Below, in pieces: positions 61,501 to 64,000 of a stretch of DNA of 64,000 bases; the stretch's first letter is position 1; the number at the start of each line of letters is the position of its first letter. The stretch is from NCBI RefSeq assembly GCF_026965535.1, contig NZ_CP114039.1, forward strand, positions 3,038,001 to 3,102,000. Direction: 5' to 3'. The translations under genes were made by a program, and so were the position numbers. Under the pieces are notes generated by a model, which worked only from the letters and a program-made list of their open reading frames with translations, searched no databases and was not told the DNA's origin. Source of the DNA: Corallococcus sp. NCRR (GTDB lineage: Bacteria; Myxococcota; Myxococcia; Myxococcales; Myxococcaceae).

Positions 61501-62531
61501 GCCACCGAGCGGCGCGTCTGGGCGGGGCGGACCTCGGGCAGCAGGGTGAGCCGGGGCGCGGGCTGCACGGCGGACTGGCCCGCGTGGTCCAGCGCCGCGC
61601 GCAGGGCCTGGGCCACGGCGGCGGCGTCGCGGGGACGGCGCGCGGGCTCCTTGGCCAGGCAGCGCAGCACGACCTCCTCCACGGGCGGCGCCACCGGGGC
61701 GTACTCCGACGGAGGCGGCGGCCGCAGCGACAGGTGCGCCTGGAGCACCTCCGTGAGCGGGCCGAAGAAGGGCGGCCGGCCGGCGATGAGCTCGTAGAGG
61801 ATGACGCCCAGCGCGTACACGTCCGTGCGCGCGTCCAGGACCGCGTGGCCGGAGCACTGCTCGGGCGCCATGTACTCGGCGGTGCCGGCGAAGGAGGACG
61901 TGTCGCCGGGAGTGCCGTCGTCCGCGGGCGCGCCGGGGGCCGGACGCTGCACCAGGCCGAAGTCGAAGACGCGGGCGCGCTGGTGGGCGTCGTCCAGGAA
62001 GACGTGCTCGGGCTTGAGGTCGCAGTGCACCAGGCCGTGCGCGTGCACGACGGCCACCGCCTCCAGGAGCGCGTTGGCGCGGGGCCCGAACTCCTGCGGC
62101 GACATGGGCCCGGAAACCTGGGCCAGCAAATCCGCCAGCGTGGGCAGCGGCACGAACTCCATGGCCACGAAGCGCTGTCCGCCGGGCAGCGTGCCCACGG
62201 CGTGGAGCGCGGGCACGGTGGGCGGCCCGATGACACGCAGGGCCTCCGCCTCGCGGGCCAGCTGCGCCTCCGCGAGCGCGATGCCGGGGCGCGCCAGCTT
62301 CAGCGCGATGCGTTCACCCTCGGTGCCGTCGGCGGAGCGCGGGTGCGCGGCCAGCAGCACGCCGAAGCCACCGCGCGCGATGACCTTCTCGCAGCGATAG
62401 CCCGGGACGTCGGGCACGACGAGCGAGGCATCGGATGGCGGAACGATGGGAGGCGAGACGCCGGGCGGGCATGGCGCATGAGAGCCCTCCCAACGCCGCC
62501 CGCATGTGAGGCATCGCGGCACGAGCGTCAC
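58500..62531 (-). CDS. giant Ser/Thr kinase - cyclase-like - AAA ATPase - TPR protein
   Basis: About 1343 residues from GTG 62531; ATG 62576 is the alternative. Near the N-terminus is a zinc-ribbon-like CLTCGRRWEGSHAPC. The kinase domain follows (about 35-300): ARGGFGVLLAAH, IALKLAR, HCDLKPEHVF (HCD in place of HRD), DFG in FDFGLVQ and YMAPEQC. Residues about 340-455 show a cyclase-like strand pattern (SVAVLFTSSRAN, HMAFADGEHFAGVFD) without metal ligands. Then comes a MalT/AAA16-type NTPase: Walker A GDRGHGKSH near 527 and Walker B LCLIVDDAH near 657. The C-terminal 450 residues are TPR-like. This is the kinase-AAA-TPR class common in myxobacteria (for example, the PktA/Pkn groups). Cytoplasmic; target unknown. 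Confidence 0.86.
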   Translation of the reverse strand: MTLVPRCLTCGRRWEGSHAPCPPGVSPPIVPPSDASLVVPDVPGYRCEKVIARGGFGVLLAAHPRSADGTEGERIALKLARPGIALAEAQLAREAEALRVIGPPTVPALHAVGTLPGGQRFVAMEFVPLPTLADLLAQVSGPMSPQEFGPRANALLEAVAVVHAHGLVHCDLKPEHVFLDDAHQRARVFDFGLVQRPAPGAPADDGTPGDTSSFAGTAEYMAPEQCSGHAVLDARTDVYALGVILYELIAGRPPFFGPLTEVLQAHLSLRPPPPSEYAPVAPPVEEVVLRCLAKEPARRPRDAAAVAQALRAALDHAGQSAVQPAPRLTLLPEVRPAQTRRSVAVLFTSSRANPVAMQKALAAYGGHMAFADGEHFAGVFDPDVGENPVRRALRAAEGLAERGLAPVSLVDVANVTVQRRRDGAPRYLGAIFAREDRYPHLAELRGPLLSPAAAEAVPEVPCLPVSGRSGLMRPAPSGAAPRPDVTVLQLGSAMLVGRDVELEQLLESARSAVSEAAPTIVTVRGDRGHGKSHLSSTLGLRLRAALPHARVYAMRSREPVQGDPEGTLRTLLRVALHGFDRDDTDTQEDGRTAIIDRLGSRLGMELWPGVAATLGWHAPGGPELHSWAAAPGALRSLAMRATGELLAATARERPLCLIVDDAHFAEETALDALEYAALAETRVPLWVCVLVRPGFEQSRPAWGTRAARQQDLPLSGLSPGDAQALCRALLKPVENVPAQAVERIVERAQRVPLFLVELVRGLKRQGLVRQRSPGGNWYLVTDELDRVPELRLVEWLADRELGALPPALAAHARLCALLGATFTATAADGVVRELERDGAAAQFTLDVGHATRRLLDSGLLVEHRLEGLSFRNELVREAVVAGLPAEEKVRIHRAAYRHYLSPAGTQERQRLARLALHAAAAGLRDEAAALTIDLAESARGRHAFLDAEAMYTRALELIEPEDELRGLTALRGRGLMRYRIGRYEDSLTDFAIARERARGLGDSRAEVELLLDEAMALDWVNDYARSEARAQEAQQLAETVSSPYVQARLLLALGRAQFRKGEWLDALMPLEAAAERARGLGDAGYETLVVALLLMAVILPNLGDIDGAERVMEEVISACTERGDRFHLGSAINNRRNLWVARRDLTHALKDQERFMQLGRELGVVGWEYFAEHNMGELYYQAGDVEAAAPHIARAIVLERRHPEVAHRPWALLLQARAMAWTGRPDRARDLLEQVRQTMANNRHGVTLSPSEEVLFSMVELSARDATAEEWHALRERSAQASVEQEPLEVLEMMGLAAWRRGDFAEAMLALGEALARAAHVPNLMEDRIRRSLERVRDLTPAA

Positions 62532-62758
62532 TCTATGCCAGCGCCGCCGTGATTTCCGAACCGCGTGGTCGGTCATTCAACGGACGCGTGAAGCATTCGT
62601 CAGAAGGCCTCCCAGGCTCAGGGGGCTTCCAGGCGTCATGCCCTGTGAACCACGCGACACAGGACATCCAGGGCAGCCAACGGCTCAGCGGGTCGACCGC
62701 GCACCGGCTGCGTCATTTCACACCGCGACGCGCAAGGATGTCAGGACTCCCTGTTAGC

Positions 62759-62780
62759 CCTGTTCACCGGGAGGAACAGG
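62759..62780 (+). promoter_or_regulatory. hairpin over the ribosome binding site of the edge toxin-like gene
   Basis: CCTGTTC (62759-62765) and GAACAGG (62774-62780) form a 7-bp stem with an 8-base loop. The ribosome binding site GGGAGG (62769-62774) lies in the loop and closing base, and the ATG follows one base after the stem. It could limit or tune translation. Confidence 0.45.
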
Positions 62781-62781
62781 C

Positions 62782-64000
62782 ATGAAAGGGATTCAGTCGC
62801 CCTGGCGTGAGTGGCTGTGCCTGGTGCTCATCGCGGGGCTGGTGGGCTGCGCGGGAGGACGCGCCGGTGCGTTGCCGGTGGGGCTGCACGGCTACGCGCG
62901 CTATCACAGCGCCTCGCCGGCACCGTTGCATGGGGACGCGGTATCCGCGGGAGCGGGCGGCACGGTGGGGGATGCGGCTCCGGTGCGTGTGCCTCCGGGG
63001 ACGGTGCTCATCGGGAGCGCGGGGGAGCGGACACGGCAGGCGGTGGAGCTGGGCCTGCTGGAGGTGGACGGGTTCGAGAAGCTCCTGCTGCGCGCCGGGC
63101 TGGAGGAGCCGCCGGTCCGCCGCAATCCCTTCACGCCCGAGGACGCGGCGGAGGTGCTGAACCGGCTGATGGAGCAGCCGGTGACGTTGGGCACGTATCC
63201 GCCCCGGATGGTGGCGGGCTTCGTGCTGCGCGAGGTGCTGGAAGGCGGCGCGGTGTCGCGCGAGGAGTTGTCGCGCCGGGTGGAGCGGTTCGTCAGGGAG
63301 CAGGTGGCGGTGCTGCGGCCGGACGGGTACCTGGCGTGGGCGCTGGATGGGCAGACGCAGCAGAAGGTGGGGACCGTGCGGTGGGGGGACGGGACCTTCC
63401 GCGCGGGCAACTTCGAGCTGGGGCGCTTCTACAGTGGCAGGGGCGGCGTCTTCCGCCACGTCGATGCTCAGCTGCGTGCGGCGGATTGGCGTCCGCTCGC
63501 GGAGGTGTACGACGACGCGGATGTCCTCGGCCGCTCCCTGGATGGCGCGGAGGACGCGTTCGTGGAGCTGTACCACGGCATGGGGCAGCTCTTGTCCCAT
63601 CCCACGGACAGCCTCGCGAGCCTGCGCCATCTGCCGCAAGGCGTGGCGGCGCTCATCGCGTCCTCGCCCGCGTACTGGGAGCGCTTCCGGTACATGACGG
63701 AGGGCGAGCAGATCCGCGAAGCAGCGAGGCTGACCACGAACGTCGTCATGCTGTGGGGCACGGTCTCGGCGACGACGCGCACGTTGACGCGCGCGGCGGC
63801 GGGAGCAGAGGCCACGGTGCCCGTGCTCGCGGTGTCCGCGGAGGGACTGCTCAGCGTCGAGCGCGTCGCGGTGCCCGTGGGCCGCGCGGCGGCGGTGTTG
63901 AGCGGAGGGCCCGGGGCGGCCATTGTCCTCCAGAAAGCGAACGTGGCGGCGGCTCCCGATGAGCCAGGGCAGTGGAGACCCGCGAAGGAGTCGATGTCCG
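62782..64000 (+). CDS. polymorphic-toxin-like lipoprotein, 3' end cut by the window edge
   Basis: 406 codons are visible, with no stop before the edge. GGGAGG is seven bases before ATG 62782. The signal peptide has lipobox LVGC. A long polar, helical region follows, then a hydrophobic segment at about residues 350-385 (LAVSAEGLLSVERVAVPVGRAAAVLSGGPGAAIVL) and a polar linker GQWRPAKESMS at the very end. I recall this sequence, hydrophobic glycine-rich segment plus QW-PA-ESM, just before the Tox-REase-5 domain in many myxobacterial SitA-like proteins. A nuclease domain and an immunity gene are therefore expected past the edge. The toxin part itself is not seen. Confidence 0.72.
   Translation, partial: MKGIQSPWREWLCLVLIAGLVGCAGGRAGALPVGLHGYARYHSASPAPLHGDAVSAGAGGTVGDAAPVRVPPGTVLIGSAGERTRQAVELGLLEVDGFEKLLLRAGLEEPPVRRNPFTPEDAAEVLNRLMEQPVTLGTYPPRMVAGFVLREVLEGGAVSREELSRRVERFVREQVAVLRPDGYLAWALDGQTQQKVGTVRWGDGTFRAGNFELGRFYSGRGGVFRHVDAQLRAADWRPLAEVYDDADVLGRSLDGAEDAFVELYHGMGQLLSHPTDSLASLRHLPQGVAALIASSPAYWERFRYMTEGEQIREAARLTTNVVMLWGTVSATTRTLTRAAAGAEATVPVLAVSAEGLLSVERVAVPVGRAAAVLSGGPGAAIVLQKANVAAAPDEPGQWRPAKESMS

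Noticed and set aside
59985..62552. Plus-strand ORF of 855 residues
   Set aside because: Antisense of the giant kinase-AAA gene, whose kinase and Walker motifs are unambiguous.

Overview
The window is GC-rich, almost completely coding DNA from a myxobacterium, most likely Myxococcaceae and Corallococcus-like. The reasons are: three Ser/Thr protein kinases of Hanks type in 64 kb; a DUF4215-repeat surface protein with a MYXO-CTERM tail; a Sit-type lipoprotein toxin with an Imm11 immunity partner; an NGLST-repeat lipoprotein of a kind typical of the group; and many lipoproteins, TPR/HEAT/RCC1 repeat proteins and sensor kinases. Genus-level placement is an inference. No rRNA, tRNA, CRISPR array, IS element or prophage was recognised.

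Layout. 1-2906: a HEAT-repeat protein (cut by the left edge), a SAM methyltransferase and a TetR regulator that overlap as one unit. 2931-6617 (minus): an RCC1-repeat lipoprotein and an exported M20 peptidase. 6714-9889: a probable murein-peptide unit (dipeptide epimerase, DUF819 membrane protein, beta-lactamase-fold lipoprotein). 9890-10403: three copies of a palindromic repeat. 10404-12582: nitronate monooxygenase and an OpgC-like membrane protein. 12668-14580: Sit-like AHH nuclease toxin with its Imm11 immunity gene. 14939-20582: Rnk-like regulator, then an OmpA/TSP3 protein and a DUF4215/Ig/MYXO-CTERM protein. 20739-24260: kinase-TPR protein. 24335-26879 (minus): a sigma-54 activator followed by two tandemly duplicated small proteins of unknown function. 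27070-31748: HAD phosphatase, lipoprotein and TonB-dependent receptor. 31935-34100: two paralogous four-helix membrane proteins flanking a lipoprotein/cytosolic pair.

34097-41854 is the clearest metabolic locus. A tightly overlapping minus-strand operon encodes 2-aminomuconate semialdehyde dehydrogenase, 2-aminomuconate deaminase, 3-hydroxyanthranilate dioxygenase, ACMS decarboxylase, kynureninase, kynurenine 3-monooxygenase and an atypical SDR. A divergent 2-oxo-3-hexenedioate decarboxylase faces it. Together they would take kynurenine to 2-oxopent-4-enoate, the catabolic (not NAD-forming) branch of tryptophan breakdown.

41867-50239 holds a bestrophin homologue, two unrecognised proteins, an FAD/NAD(P)-binding protein, and a fatty acid hydroxylase divergent from a TetR regulator with a clean palindromic operator between them. 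50247-62531 is signalling-rich: a histidine kinase, the NGLST lipoprotein, a kinase with a degenerate cyclase-like tail, an FHA-PAS-PAS hybrid histidine kinase coupled to an OPT transporter, and a giant kinase-AAA-TPR protein. The right edge cuts a second polymorphic-toxin-like lipoprotein gene whose toxin domain lies outside the window.

Start codons were chosen from ribosome binding sites, signal peptides and overlaps. The large ORFs antisense to these genes are GC-driven shadows and were left out.
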